Notes: generated by a model from the sequence alone, not told the origin. Counted from the first letter of the stretch, positions 46,614-57,593 are shown. The stretch: DNA of 64,000 nt from Cyanobium gracile PCC 6307 (GCF_000316515.1 NC_019675.1:1513964-1577963); one strand, 5' to 3'. Translations and numbers: made by a program.

Positions 46614-48946
46614 GGCAGGGGGTGCTGGCCGGCAGGACGGCGGGTCTGCGGCCCGCCGAGCGTCGGCGGCTTGAGCAGATCTGTCACCGCCGCCATCCCG
46701 CCGAGGCGGTGGCCGACCTGCTCACCCTGCAGCGCCTGGCGGCCGAGGTCCGGGGCCTGGAACTGCCCCTCACCCTGGTGGTGGACGGGCGCGGCCTCTG
46801 CCGGCTGCTGTGGGTGGGGGAGCTGGAGCACGCCGCTCGCCTGCTGGAGAAGCTGCCCGGCCCCTCCAGGCGCCAGGGCCACAACCTGCGCCTGCTCACC
46901 TGCGCCGGGGCCGGACGCCAGGCCCAGCTGCAGCCCACCGCCCAGGAGGCGGTGGTGGGGATGGATCTGGCCCCGGAGCTGTGGCTGCGCTTCGGTCCGC
47001 AACCGGAGGCCGGCGGACGCTGGCCGGCGGCCATCCACACCCCCGCCACCAGCGGCGACCGCGCCTGGCAGGGGGTCCTGGCGGGGGACCTGGCCGACCT
47101 CTGTGGCCAGGATCCCGCCGCCCTTGTCAGCGAGGAGGCGCCGGCCGCGGCAGCACCCGCGCCGACCCCGGAGGGCCCCGAGCGGGTGCTGCTGCTGGTG
47201 CAGACCAGCGGCGACCGGGCTCTGAACGAGCGGCGCATCGCCGAACTGGAGGGACTGGTGCGCAGCGCCGGTGCGGTGCCGGTGGGGCGGGTGGAGCAGC
47301 GCCGCCAGGGCCCGGCCACCCGGAACCCCTGGGGAGAGGGCAAGCTGCGGGAGGCGGCCCTGGAGGCCCGCCGCGTCGGCGCCAGCCTGGTGGTGGCCGA
47401 CCGGGAACTGACGCCGGCCCAGGCCCGGGACATGGAGAGCCTGCTCGACCTGCCGATCAGCGACCGCAGCGAACTGATTCTCGACATCTTTGCCCAGCGG
47501 GCCGCCAGCGGTGCCGGACGGCTGCAGGTGGAGCTGGCCCAGCTGCGCTACCGCCTGCCGCGGCTCACCGGCCGGGGGCTGAGCCTGTCGCGGCAGGGGG
47601 GTGGCATCGGCACCCGGGGACCGGGCGAGACCCAGCTGGAGAAGGACCGGCGCGCCATCGCCCGCCGCATCGAGCGGCTGCAGCGGGAGGTGCGGCGTCT
47701 GGGGGACCACCGGGCCCGCCTGCGCCAGGGCCGCCGCGATCTGCCCAGAGTGGCCCTGGTGGGTTACACCAATGCGGGCAAGAGCTCCCTGCTCAACGCC
47801 CTCACCGGCGCCAGCGGAGACCAGGCGGTGCTGGCCGAGGACCAGCTCTTCGCCACCCTCGATCCCACCACCCGCCGGATCGGACGGGGGGCGGCCGGTG
47901 GCGGCCCGCCGCTGCTGGTCACCGACACGGTGGGCTTCATCCGGGAGCTGCCGCCCCAGCTGATGGAGGCGTTCCGCTCCACCTTCGAGGAGGCGCTCGA
48001 CGCCGATGGCCTACTGATCGTGGTTGACCTGGCGGATCCGGCCTGGCCCGAGCAGCTCGCCACCGTCCGGACCATCCTCGATGCCCTGAAGGCCACCATG
48101 CCCCGGCGGGTGATCGGCAACCAGATCGACCGCTGCGCCAGCGGCGAGCTGGAACGGGCCAGGGCCCTGGAGCCGGGCATGCTGTTCGTCTCGGCCACCG
48201 CCGACCTGGGTCTGCAGCACCTGCGCCAGGAGCTCCAGTCCTGGACCGCCGCGGCCACGACCGACGACCCCGCTGCTGTGCCAGCATCAGCCGGCGCCAA
48301 TTTCTCTCCCATGACCCTGCAACTGGGCGACACCGTTCCCGATTTCACTCAGGAGTCCCAGCTCGGCCCGATCAACCTCTACGACTTCGCCGGCGACAGC
48401 TGGGTGGTGCTCTTCTCCCATCCCGCCGACTACACCCCCGTCTGCACCACCGAACTGGGTGAGGTCTCGCGGCTGCGGGCCGAATGGGAGAAGCGGAATG
48501 TCAAGACGATCGCACTGAGCGTCGATTCCGCCGAGAGCCACAAGGGCTGGATCGGCGACATCAACGAAACCCAGAACACCACGGTCGATTATCCGATTCT
48601 CGCTGACAGCGACAAGAAGGTCAGCAGCCTTTACGGCATGATTCACCCCAACTCCCTCAGCAACCTCACGGTGCGCTCGGTGTTCATCATCGACCCCAGC
48701 AAGAAGCTGCGTCTGCAGATCACCTATCCCGCCAGCACGGGCCGCAACTTCGATGAGATCCTGCGGGTGATCGATTCCCTGCAGCTCACCGACCACCACC
48801 AGGTGGCAACACCGGTGAACTGGAAAGAGGGTGACGACTGCGTCGTGGTGCCCTCGATCCCCACCGACGAGGCCCGGGCGAAGTTTCCCAAGGGTGTCAC
48901 CGAGATCCGTCCCTATCTGCGGATGACCCCCCAGCCGAACAAATGA
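46610..48946 (+). CDS. hflX: GTPase HflX joined in frame to a 1-Cys peroxiredoxin
   Basis: The frame runs 778 codons without a stop from TTG 46610 (TTGA overlap) or GTG 46622. Residues about 1-560 are HflX, a ribosome-binding GTPase. It has the glycine-rich signature LSRQGGGIGTRGPGETQLEK, G1 in VGYTNAGKSSLLNAL, G3 in VTDTVGFIRELP, and G4 in RRVIGNQIDRC. HflX ends near LQHLRQELQSWTAAATTDDP. A linker of about 17 residues (DDPAAVPASAGANFSP) leads to Met 568, the usual first residue of the peroxiredoxin. A true stop between the two genes is missing. Confidence 0.85.
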   Translation: MRQGVLAGRTAGLRPAERRRLEQICHRRHPAEAVADLLTLQRLAAEVRGLELPLTLVVDGRGLCRLLWVGELEHAARLLEKLPGPSRRQGHNLRLLTCAGAGRQAQLQPTAQEAVVGMDLAPELWLRFGPQPEAGGRWPAAIHTPATSGDRAWQGVLAGDLADLCGQDPAALVSEEAPAAAAPAPTPEGPERVLLLVQTSGDRALNERRIAELEGLVRSAGAVPVGRVEQRRQGPATRNPWGEGKLREAALEARRVGASLVVADRELTPAQARDMESLLDLPISDRSELILDIFAQRAASGAGRLQVELAQLRYRLPRLTGRGLSLSRQGGGIGTRGPGETQLEKDRRAIARRIERLQREVRRLGDHRARLRQGRRDLPRVALVGYTNAGKSSLLNALTGASGDQAVLAEDQLFATLDPTTRRIGRGAAGGGPPLLVTDTVGFIRELPPQLMEAFRSTFEEALDADGLLIVVDLADPAWPEQLATVRTILDALKATMPRRVIGNQIDRCASGELERARALEPGMLFVSATADLGLQHLRQELQSWTAAATTDDPAAVPASAGANFSPMTLQLGDTVPDFTQESQLGPINLYDFAGDSWVVLFSHPADYTPVCTTELGEVSRLRAEWEKRNVKTIALSVDSAESHKGWIGDINETQNTTVDYPILADSDKKVSSLYGMIHPNSLSNLTVRSVFIIDPSKKLRLQITYPASTGRNFDEILRVIDSLQLTDHHQVATPVNWKEGDDCVVVPSIPTDEARAKFPKGVTEIRPYLRMTPQPNK
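48311..48946 (+). CDS. 1-Cys peroxiredoxin (Prx6 type), possible internal start
   Basis: Viewed alone this is a full 211-residue 1-Cys peroxiredoxin. It starts MTLQLGDTVPDFTQESQLGP at ATG 48311, with the active-site motif LFSHPADYTPVCTTELGEVS and the Prx6-type C-terminus GVTEIRPYLRMTPQPNK. The upstream frame is continuous with hflX, so it may be translated as a fusion, from this ATG, or both. No clear Shine-Dalgarno precedes the ATG, which is common here. Its TGA overlaps the ktrB ATG. Confidence 0.8.
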   Translation: MTLQLGDTVPDFTQESQLGPINLYDFAGDSWVVLFSHPADYTPVCTTELGEVSRLRAEWEKRNVKTIALSVDSAESHKGWIGDINETQNTTVDYPILADSDKKVSSLYGMIHPNSLSNLTVRSVFIIDPSKKLRLQITYPASTGRNFDEILRVIDSLQLTDHHQVATPVNWKEGDDCVVVPSIPTDEARAKFPKGVTEIRPYLRMTPQPNK

Positions 48947-50322
48947 TCCGACGGCAGGGTTGGCGGCACAGGCTGACGGTGCCGCAGTTCACGGTGGTGA
49001 CCGGCGTGCTGGTGATCACCTTCGGCACTGTGCTGCTGGCCAGTCCGCTCTGCTCCAGCGATGAGGTGGGCCTCTGGGAGGCCCTCTTCACCGTCACTTC
49101 GGCGATCACCGTCACCGGCCTCTCGATCATCGACGTGGGGGCCGAACTCACCTTTGCCGGCCAGGTAACCCTGGCCGGACTGATCCTCACCGGTGGCCTG
49201 GGTCTGATGGCGATCACCACCTTCCTCCAGGGCTTCGTCCAGGGGCGCTCCGGCCTGCGCCAGCGTCTCGATAAGGGCCGTGCCCTGGACGATTTCGGTG
49301 TGGGCGGCATCGGCCCCACCCTCAACCAGATTCTCCTGATCGCAGGGATCGTCATCGGGATCGGCACAGTGACGCTCTACAACTTCGGCTTCACCGATAT
49401 CCCGGACAAGGGCCAACGGCTCTGGGCCTCCCTGTTCCACTGCATCAGCGCCTACAACAACGCCGGCTTCGGCCTGTGGCGCGACAACCTGGTCGGTTAC
49501 CGCAGCCAGCCGGTCGTCAATGCGGTGATCGGCCTGCTGATCGTGATGGGCGGCATCGGCTGGAGGGTCACCAACGACATCTGGGTGAACCGCTTCCGGC
49601 TGGCCCGCATCCGCCGCCTCAGCCTCCACACCCGCCTTGTCATACGCACCACGATCGTGCTGATCGTGCTGGGGGCCGTGGGCCTGCTGTTCACCGAGCA
49701 CTTCGCCACCGAGGGGATGGTGGAGCAGCTGAGTCTCTGGGACAAGCTTCAGGTGACGATCTTCCAGTCGATCACCACCCGCACCGCCGGCTTCAACACC
49801 GTGCCGCTGTCCCTTGAGACGATCTCCGATTCGGGACTGCTGCTGATGATCATGCTGATGTTCATCGGCGCCAGCCCCGGCGGCACCGGCGGCGGCATCA
49901 AGACCACCACCTTCGCGGCCCTGATCGCCGCCACCCGCTCCACCCTGCGCGGCCACGACGAGGTGGTGGTCCGCAACAGGGAGATCCCCCTCAAGGTGAT
50001 CCTCAAGGCGGTGGGCGTCACCCTGGGCTCAGGTCTGTTCATCCTGCTGATGGCCCTGCTGCTGGGGCTCGGCAACACCACCGCCGGCACCCCCGGGAGC
50101 GAGGCCTTCACCTTCCTGGAGAAGCTGTTCACCTGCGTCTCCGCCTTCGGCACCGTGGGCCTCGATGTCGGCGTGACGAGTCAGCTCAACCGCTGGGGCC
50201 AGCTGGTGCTGATGGTGGGCATGTTCGTGGGCCGGATCGGTATTCTCCTCATGCTCTCTGCGGTCTACGGCAGCCGGCCCCAGAATCGGGTGGGTTTCCC
50301 CCGCGAAGAGCTCTACATCTGA
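48943..50322 (+). CDS. ktrB: KtrB/TrkH-type potassium (or sodium-coupled) uptake channel subunit
   Basis: A 459-residue membrane protein with four pore repeats. Each selectivity Gly is recognisable: TSAITVTGLSIIDVG, HCISAYNNAGFGLW, SITTRTAGFNTVP, FTCVSAFGTVGLDVG. The KtrB gate-loop glycine stretch is near GGTGGGIKTTTFAAL. It imports K+ coupled to Na+ or H+ and needs the RCK partner downstream. The ATG overlaps the peroxiredoxin stop (ATGA). Confidence 0.94.
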   Translation: MIRRQGWRHRLTVPQFTVVTGVLVITFGTVLLASPLCSSDEVGLWEALFTVTSAITVTGLSIIDVGAELTFAGQVTLAGLILTGGLGLMAITTFLQGFVQGRSGLRQRLDKGRALDDFGVGGIGPTLNQILLIAGIVIGIGTVTLYNFGFTDIPDKGQRLWASLFHCISAYNNAGFGLWRDNLVGYRSQPVVNAVIGLLIVMGGIGWRVTNDIWVNRFRLARIRRLSLHTRLVIRTTIVLIVLGAVGLLFTEHFATEGMVEQLSLWDKLQVTIFQSITTRTAGFNTVPLSLETISDSGLLLMIMLMFIGASPGGTGGGIKTTTFAALIAATRSTLRGHDEVVVRNREIPLKVILKAVGVTLGSGLFILLMALLLGLGNTTAGTPGSEAFTFLEKLFTCVSAFGTVGLDVGVTSQLNRWGQLVLMVGMFVGRIGILLMLSAVYGSRPQNRVGFPREELYI

Positions 50323-50361
50323 GCCCGGTTTCCTTCGATCCGCGCCCCATGCCCCTTGCAA

Positions 50362-50393
50362 CGTCGTCCTCATGAAACCGTCGTCCTCATGAA
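50362..50393 (+). repeat. Tandem duplication at the ktrA start
   Basis: CGTCGTCCTCATGAA occurs at 50362-50376 and again at 50379-50393, period 17. The second copy contains the ktrA ATG (50389). The ATG in the first copy (50372) opens a 6-codon frame that ends in TGA overlapping the true start. It is a recent-looking exact copy, not a palindrome. Confidence 0.75.
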
Positions 50394-51093
50394 TCAGTGG
50401 TGGCAGTGGCAGGGAAGCGAGACCGACACCTCCAACAGCTACGCCGTGATCGGCGTCGGCCGCTTCGGCAGTGCCGTGTGCAAGGAGCTCCTGCGCCACG
50501 GGGCCGAGGTGCTGGCGATCGACAACAACCAGCGGGCCATCGATGAGCTGCGCCAGATGGATCCCGCCATTGAGGCCCGCGTGGTGGACTGCACCGACGA
50601 GGAGGCCCTGAGGGCCGCCGGCGCCCTCGACGTGGGCACGGTGGTGGTGGCGATCAGCGAACCGATCGGCGCCAGCATCACGGCCACCCTGATCGTCAAG
50701 GACGGCGAAGGCAGCCGGGTCCGGCAGGTGATCGCTAGGGCCACCAGCGATCTTCACGAGAAGATGCTGCGGCGCGTCGGCGCCGACAAGGTGGTCTTCC
50801 CCTCGAAGATGCAGGGGACCCGCCTGGGCATGGAGCTGGTCCGGCCCAACCTTCTCGAGCGGCTGCGGCTCGACGACCGCAACAGCATCGAGGAGATCAA
50901 GGTGCCCGGCTCCTTCGTCGGCCAGTCGCTGCGGGATCTGAATCTCCGCAAGAACTACAACGTCAGCGTGCTGGCCGCGGGCCCCGCCAACCAGCTCACG
51001 GTCAACCCGCCCGCCTCCCATGTGCTCAACGCCTCCGAGCTGCTGGTGGTGATGGGCAGCAGCGAAGCCCTCGAGGCCCTGCCTTCCCACTGA
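50389..51093 (+). CDS. ktrA: KtrA-type RCK regulatory subunit of the potassium transporter
   Basis: A 234-residue cytosolic subunit that gates KtrB. RCK_N is YAVIGVGRFGSAVCKELLRH, with the Rossmann glycines and acidic ADP/NAD site at VLAIDNNQ. RCK_C runs from about residue 150 (EIKVPGSFVGQSLRDLNLRK). ATG 50389 is chosen because homologs begin shortly before the Rossmann strand. A tandem duplication just upstream makes a 6-codon leader (MKPSSS) ending in the same TGA that overlaps this ATG. Confidence 0.94.
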   Translation: MNQWWQWQGSETDTSNSYAVIGVGRFGSAVCKELLRHGAEVLAIDNNQRAIDELRQMDPAIEARVVDCTDEEALRAAGALDVGTVVVAISEPIGASITATLIVKDGEGSRVRQVIARATSDLHEKMLRRVGADKVVFPSKMQGTRLGMELVRPNLLERLRLDDRNSIEEIKVPGSFVGQSLRDLNLRKNYNVSVLAAGPANQLTVNPPASHVLNASELLVVMGSSEALEALPSH

Positions 51094-51098
51094 TTGCC

Positions 51099-51130
51099 TT
51101 GCGAAGGACAGCCATTGCGAAGGACAGCCA
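51099..51130 (+). repeat. 16-base perfect tandem duplication before anmK
   Basis: TTGCGAAGGACAGCCA is present twice back to back (51099-51114 and 51115-51130); the last base is the first base of the anmK ATG. Each copy contains GAAGGA, a possible ribosome binding sequence, so the duplication provides two. It is exact. Confidence 0.8.
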
Positions 51131-52275
51131 TGCGGGTGCTGGGGCTGATGAGCGGCACCAGCGCCGACGGCATCGATGCGGTGCTGGTGAGCCTGAAGGG
51201 TCGCCCGGCCCGGCCGTTCTGGCGCATCCTCGCCAGTGCCCACACCCCCTACCCGGCCGGACTGCGCGAACGGCTCGTGGCGGTCGGCCAGGGGGTTCCG
51301 CAGAACGCCGCCGCCCTGCTGGACCTGGCCGAGGAGCTCACCGAGCACCAGGCCCTGGCCGCCCGCGCCTGCGATCCGGAGGGCCGGGCCGAGCTGGTGG
51401 GTTGCCACGGCCAGACCCTCTGGCACCGCCCGCCGGAACAGGAGCGCCGCGGGGCCAGCTGGCAGCTGCTGCAGGGGCCGCTGCTGGCGGAGCTCCTGGG
51501 GACGCCGGTGGTGTTCGACTTCCGCAGCGTCGATCTGGCCCTGGGCGGCCATGGCGCCCCCCTGGTGCCGGCCACCGACGCCGCCCTGCTGGGCAGGATC
51601 GGCGGCTGGCGGGCCCTGCTCAACCTGGGGGGCATCGCCAACCTCACCCTGCTGCCTCCCCCCACCGGTCCTGATCGGCAGGCGCCGGTGCTGGGCTGGG
51701 ACTGCGGCCCGGCCAACACGCTCCTGGATCTGGCGGTGGCCCGCTTCAGCGGCGGTCGGCTGGGCTTCGATGCCGATGGGGCCTGGGCGCGGCGGGGCCG
51801 CATCGACGAGTGGCGGCTGCAGCAGTGGCTGCGGGAGCCCTACGTTCAGGCTGTGCCGCCGAAGTCCACAGGTCGGGAGCTGTTCGGGGCCGCCGACCTG
51901 GAGCGGCGCCTGGCCGAGCTCGGCGACGGGGTGGATCCGGCCGATGCCCTGGCCACCCTGACGGCCTTCAGTGCGGCGGTGGTGGCCCAGGACCTGGCCC
52001 GCCCCCCCCGACCCCGGCCCCTGGAACTGCTGGTGGCCGGCGGAGGCACCCGCAACGGCTTCCTGATGGAGCAGCTGCGGCAGCGTTGCCACGGCACCGC
52101 GGTGCTGCCCCTGGCCAGCCAGGGCATCGCCGACGACCAGCGGGAGGCCCTGGCTTTCGCCGTGCTGGCCTGGTGGCGGCACCGCGGCCATCCAGGGTCC
52201 CTGCCCTCGGTCACCGGGGCCCGGCGGCCCGCCGTGCTGGGGGTGATGGCCCTGCCGCCCCCGTCAGGGGGATGA
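51130..52275 (+). CDS. anmK: Anhydro-N-acetylmuramic acid kinase
   Basis: A 381-residue ASKHA kinase that recycles cell-wall anhydroMurNAc to MurNAc 6-phosphate. The phosphate loop is RVLGLMSGTSADGIDAVLV. The substrate blocks are ELVGCHGQTLWHRP and LALGGHGAPLVPATDAAL, followed by ALLNLGGIANLTLLP and the adenosine-side motif LLVAGGGTRNGFLMEQL. ATG 51130 directly follows the tandem duplication. It overlaps the convergent CopG gene by 12 bases. Confidence 0.93.
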   Translation: MRVLGLMSGTSADGIDAVLVSLKGRPARPFWRILASAHTPYPAGLRERLVAVGQGVPQNAAALLDLAEELTEHQALAARACDPEGRAELVGCHGQTLWHRPPEQERRGASWQLLQGPLLAELLGTPVVFDFRSVDLALGGHGAPLVPATDAALLGRIGGWRALLNLGGIANLTLLPPPTGPDRQAPVLGWDCGPANTLLDLAVARFSGGRLGFDADGAWARRGRIDEWRLQQWLREPYVQAVPPKSTGRELFGAADLERRLAELGDGVDPADALATLTAFSAAVVAQDLARPPRPRPLELLVAGGGTRNGFLMEQLRQRCHGTAVLPLASQGIADDQREALAFAVLAWWRHRGHPGSLPSVTGARRPAVLGVMALPPPSGG

Positions 52276-52596
52276 GGGGGGCTGACGCAGGCGCAGCCGG
52301 CGTGGTGCCCCCCGCAGCCGCCGGGTACCGGCCTGCTCCTGCTGCTCGAGCTCCCGGCGGAAGCGATCGGCGGCGACGGTGGGTCCGAGCGGATAGGGGG
52401 CCGCGGCCGGTTCGGGAGGCCGCTGCCGCTCCAGCCGTTCCACCCCCTGCTGGATCAGCACCTTGGCCATGTTGCTGACCGTGCGCGACTCGCTCTCCGC
52501 CAGGGCGGCCAGCCGGGCACAGAGCTCCTCCGGCAGGACGACCTGGATCCGCGGCGACTTGGGCTTGCCGCTGGAGGAGGTCTGACGGGTGGGCAC
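52264..52596 (-). CDS. Ribbon-helix-helix (CopG-like) DNA-binding protein
   Basis: A 110-residue protein from GTG 52596. Residues about 15-55 form the ribbon-helix-helix: strand SPRIQVVLPEELCARLAALA and helix RTVSNMAKVLIQQGVERL. The tail is basic and proline/arginine-rich. Alternatively ATG 52674 adds 26 residues (TVTVHFFLSRRIPAAPS). The function is probably a transcription or plasmid-type regulator; targets are not seen. It is divergent from the 52842 gene. Confidence 0.75.
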   Translation of the reverse strand: MPTRQTSSSGKPKSPRIQVVLPEELCARLAALAESESRTVSNMAKVLIQQGVERLERQRPPEPAAAPYPLGPTVAADRFRRELEQQEQAGTRRLRGAPRRLRLRQPPSSP

Positions 52597-52841
52597 GGTG
52601 CCTCTGGGTGGGGGCCGAAGAGAGGGTGCCGCTGGGATCCGGCGGGATAGGAAAAAGTGTACAGTGACCGTCATGGGTAGTATCCAAAAGTAGGGTTGTG
52701 GACCTTCCCGCCCCCTCGGGATCCCCCTCTCCAGGGCCACAACCAGGTCCAAAACCAGCCCCAGACCAGACCCAGGACCACCAGCTCCACGCCCCTGTCC
52801 CCATCCCCGTCCCCTCCGACGGCCCACCGGCCGCTTCCGCC

Positions 52842-53150
52842 ATGGCCCGCACCACCCAGTCCCGTCCGACCGCTTCCGAGACCCCCCTGCAGCCCAAGAC
52901 CCGCCAGAGCCGGCGGCGCAGCACGGCGGAACGCAGCGATGTGCTGGTTTCGGCCGTGATCAGCACCTACCTGCTCACCCACCTGCACCATGTGCTGCAG
53001 CGGGCCGAGTTCGGTGCCCAGCAGGAGGGGCGCCAGTCCTTGGCCGCCAACTACGCCCAGCTGCGCAAGGTGCTCTGCCTCGATGCCCGCAGCATGGAGG
53101 ACGCCTCCGCCAGCGGGGCCGAGGAGGACACCAGTCCGCGCGCCGCCTGA
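52842..53150 (+). CDS. Conserved hypothetical protein
   Basis: A 102-residue protein from ATG 52842 (MARTTQSRPTASETP). A basic disordered start is followed by helical sequence (LVSAVISTYLLTHLHHVLQR, then SLAANYAQLRKVLCL) and an acidic end. A longer GTG start at 52698 would add a proline-rich stretch that looks non-coding. It is divergent from the CopG-like gene and may be its partner. Unknown family. Confidence 0.5.
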   Translation: MARTTQSRPTASETPLQPKTRQSRRRSTAERSDVLVSAVISTYLLTHLHHVLQRAEFGAQQEGRQSLAANYAQLRKVLCLDARSMEDASASGAEEDTSPRAA

Positions 53151-53239
53151 TCCACCGCGCATCGTCCCTCACGAACCACCCTCAAGGGGCTGCGCCCACG
53201 GCCCCTAGCCCATAAGGTCAGGGAAGAATTCCGGCCAGG

Positions 53240-53506
53240 ATGACCAGCAACGCCACCGATAACGCCACTGACAACGCTGCAGACAACGCTGCCGAGCTCT
53301 ACGGACGCATCAGCAACGACGTGGAGCTCACCCAGTCACTGTTCCGCCAGGCCCTTCAGGACCCCAGCGGCGCTTTGCGCAGGATCGTCGCCCTCGGCGA
53401 GCAGGAGGGCCTGCCGGTCAGCCCGGAGGAGGTGAAGGCCCATCTGGCCGGCCTCGATGACGGCGCCACCAAGCAATGGCTGATCAAGGCCAGGGGCGGA
53501 CTCTGA
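53240..53506 (+). CDS. Nif11-like small protein with NATD repeats
   Basis: An 88-residue protein. It starts with a tandem 12-base repeat giving TSNATDNATDNAADNAAE. The body LYGRISNDVELTQSLFRQAL, then PSGALRRIVALGEQEGLPVS and PEEVKAHLAGLDDGATK, has the helical pattern of Nif11-type proteins and peptide leaders. It ends ARGGL, so a double-Gly motif lies at the very end with no core peptide. No modifying enzyme is nearby, so a natural-product role is doubtful. An antisense frame overlaps it. Confidence 0.6.
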   Translation: MTSNATDNATDNAADNAAELYGRISNDVELTQSLFRQALQDPSGALRRIVALGEQEGLPVSPEEVKAHLAGLDDGATKQWLIKARGGL

Positions 53507-53662
53507 GGCCGGGGACCGTAGGCCCTCCTGTGGGGGCCGGCGGGGTTGTTCGCGACGCTGGGATCCCCCGCCCTGGGCCCAGCTGAAGAACAGCCAGTAG
53601 CTCGTCAGCGCCAGGCCCGCCGCCACCACCAGGGCGGCGATCTGCTCGAGGCGCTTGATCAT
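53336..53662 (-). CDS. Possible small single-pass membrane protein, overlapping 53240 antisense
   Basis: From ATG 53662 the first 30 residues (MIKRLEQIAALVVAAGLALT, then SYWLFFSWAQGGG) look like a real basic-start transmembrane protein. After about residue 50 the frame is low complexity and antisense to the Nif11-like gene, so its true end is doubtful even though the only stop is at 53336. The ATG faces, and slightly precedes, the ABC-F promoter region. It is plausible but not certain. Confidence 0.4.
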   Translation of the reverse strand: MIKRLEQIAALVVAAGLALTSYWLFFSWAQGGGSQRREQPRRPPQEGLRSPASESAPGLDQPLLGGAVIEAGQMGLHLLRADRQALLLAEGDDPAQSAAGVLKGLAEQ

Positions 53663-53747
53663 CCTGACGACGCGACCGGACCCGTTGGACAGTCTGCAGG
53701 ACGCCCCGGCAGGGGATGATGCGCACACCGCGACCGCCTTCCGCTCC

Positions 53748-55505
<1,758 letters not shown>

Positions 55506-55630
55506 CGCGGCGCCGTCATCGGCGCGGCGCAAAATACAACTTCACGGTTGCCTAGGCAGGAAGACTCATTTCTCTGGTGTGGGCGTTTCTGTGTGCATAG
55601 GCTGACAGGGTCACCCATCCAGGAGCAGCG

Positions 55631-55795
55631 ATGACCATCCAGAACGTCGTCACCGACGGTTGGACTGTGGAGCGCGAGGAGCCCTCCAACAGCAGCGATG
55701 CCATGGAGGTGTACTTCGAGTGCATCACCACCTGTTCCCTGGAGGACGGTGAGTGCGTCACCCGCTGCGTGGAAGAGCTGCGCGAGCGCCACTGA
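55631..55795 (+). CDS. 54-residue cysteine-pair protein, cyanobacterial
   Basis: An ATG at 55631 is preceded by AGGAGCAGCG, an SD-like sequence. The frame encodes MTIQNVVTDGWTVEREEPSN, then YFECITTCSLEDGECVTRCV. Two Cys-x3-Cys pairs (ECITTC, ECVTRC) suggest a small metal-binding or disulfide protein. It is acidic and has no signal peptide. I believe it is one of the small picocyanobacterial proteins of unknown function; that is inference. Confidence 0.65.
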   Translation: MTIQNVVTDGWTVEREEPSNSSDAMEVYFECITTCSLEDGECVTRCVEELRERH

Positions 55796-56014
55796 CGCAG
55801 CGGGCCCGCCGAGGTCAGGGCCGCCAAGGGGCGGGGCCGGGATGGGCGGTGTCCTTAGCGCCCTGCCTGGCCCTGCGCCAGAGGGTCCGGGCCAAAAGCA
55901 GGGGTTGAGCGGATTTCCTGACCAGGGCATAGGCCCTGTAACAGCCGCTACGTGACATCTTGAAACAGTTCGTAGCTTTGGGCCGGTCAGAAACGCCCCA
56001 TCGCACAGCCCACC

Positions 56015-56284
56015 ATGTCCGAACCCCTCGCCCTCAGCCTCGGTCAGAAATTTGAGCTGGAGCGCATGACCCGGGCCATCGACGCCACGGGCGATCCCCA
56101 GGTGCTGCGGGGTCTGGCCAAACAGTTGCTGCAGGCCTGGCAGAGCCAGAAGGCGGCCACCCAGTGGGTCATGCGCCAGCAGCTGGGAGCTCCCGCCCGA
56201 TTCGGCGCCGAGCTCACCATGGACGCCGGCCTGCTCGACGCCCTTCGCCCCGACAGCGGCAAGGGGGGCATGGATGTCCTCTGA
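56015..56284 (+). CDS. Conserved small helical protein
   Basis: An 89-residue protein from ATG 56015: SEPLALSLGQKFELERMTRA, then DPQVLRGLAKQLLQAWQSQK and AATQWVMRQQLGAP. It is an amphipathic helical protein with a conserved-looking Gln/Lys/Trp block, present in related picocyanobacteria. No function is known to me. It is convergent with htrA and separated by a direct repeat. Confidence 0.7.
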   Translation: MSEPLALSLGQKFELERMTRAIDATGDPQVLRGLAKQLLQAWQSQKAATQWVMRQQLGAPARFGAELTMDAGLLDALRPDSGKGGMDVL

Positions 56285-56288
56285 GAGC

Positions 56289-56326
56289 CGAGCTCGGGCC
56301 TCTTGCTGAGGGCGAGCTCGGGCCTC
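56289..56326. repeat. Direct repeat of 14 bases between convergent genes
   Basis: CGAGCTCGGGCCTC occurs at 56289-56302 and at 56313-56326, period 24, between the stop of the 56015 gene and the stop of htrA. Each unit contains the palindrome CGAGCTCG. It may be a bidirectional transcription-ending region or a short duplication. Confidence 0.6.
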
Positions 56327-56330
56327 CTCC

Positions 56331-57488
<1,158 letters not shown>

Positions 57489-57593
57489 CGTGAAGAAGCT
57501 CAGGTGGAAAAACCGTAGGCAAGTCCCCGGGAACGAGAAAGGGGAGGCAAACCGGCCTCACGGGCTATGATTTGTAAAGTTTTTTATCGGGTC

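Noticed and set aside
53240-53506. Lanthipeptide or other RiPP gene cluster around the Nif11-like gene
   Set aside because: No modification enzyme, transporter-peptidase or additional precursor lies within the window; neighbours are a regulator and an ABC-F protein.
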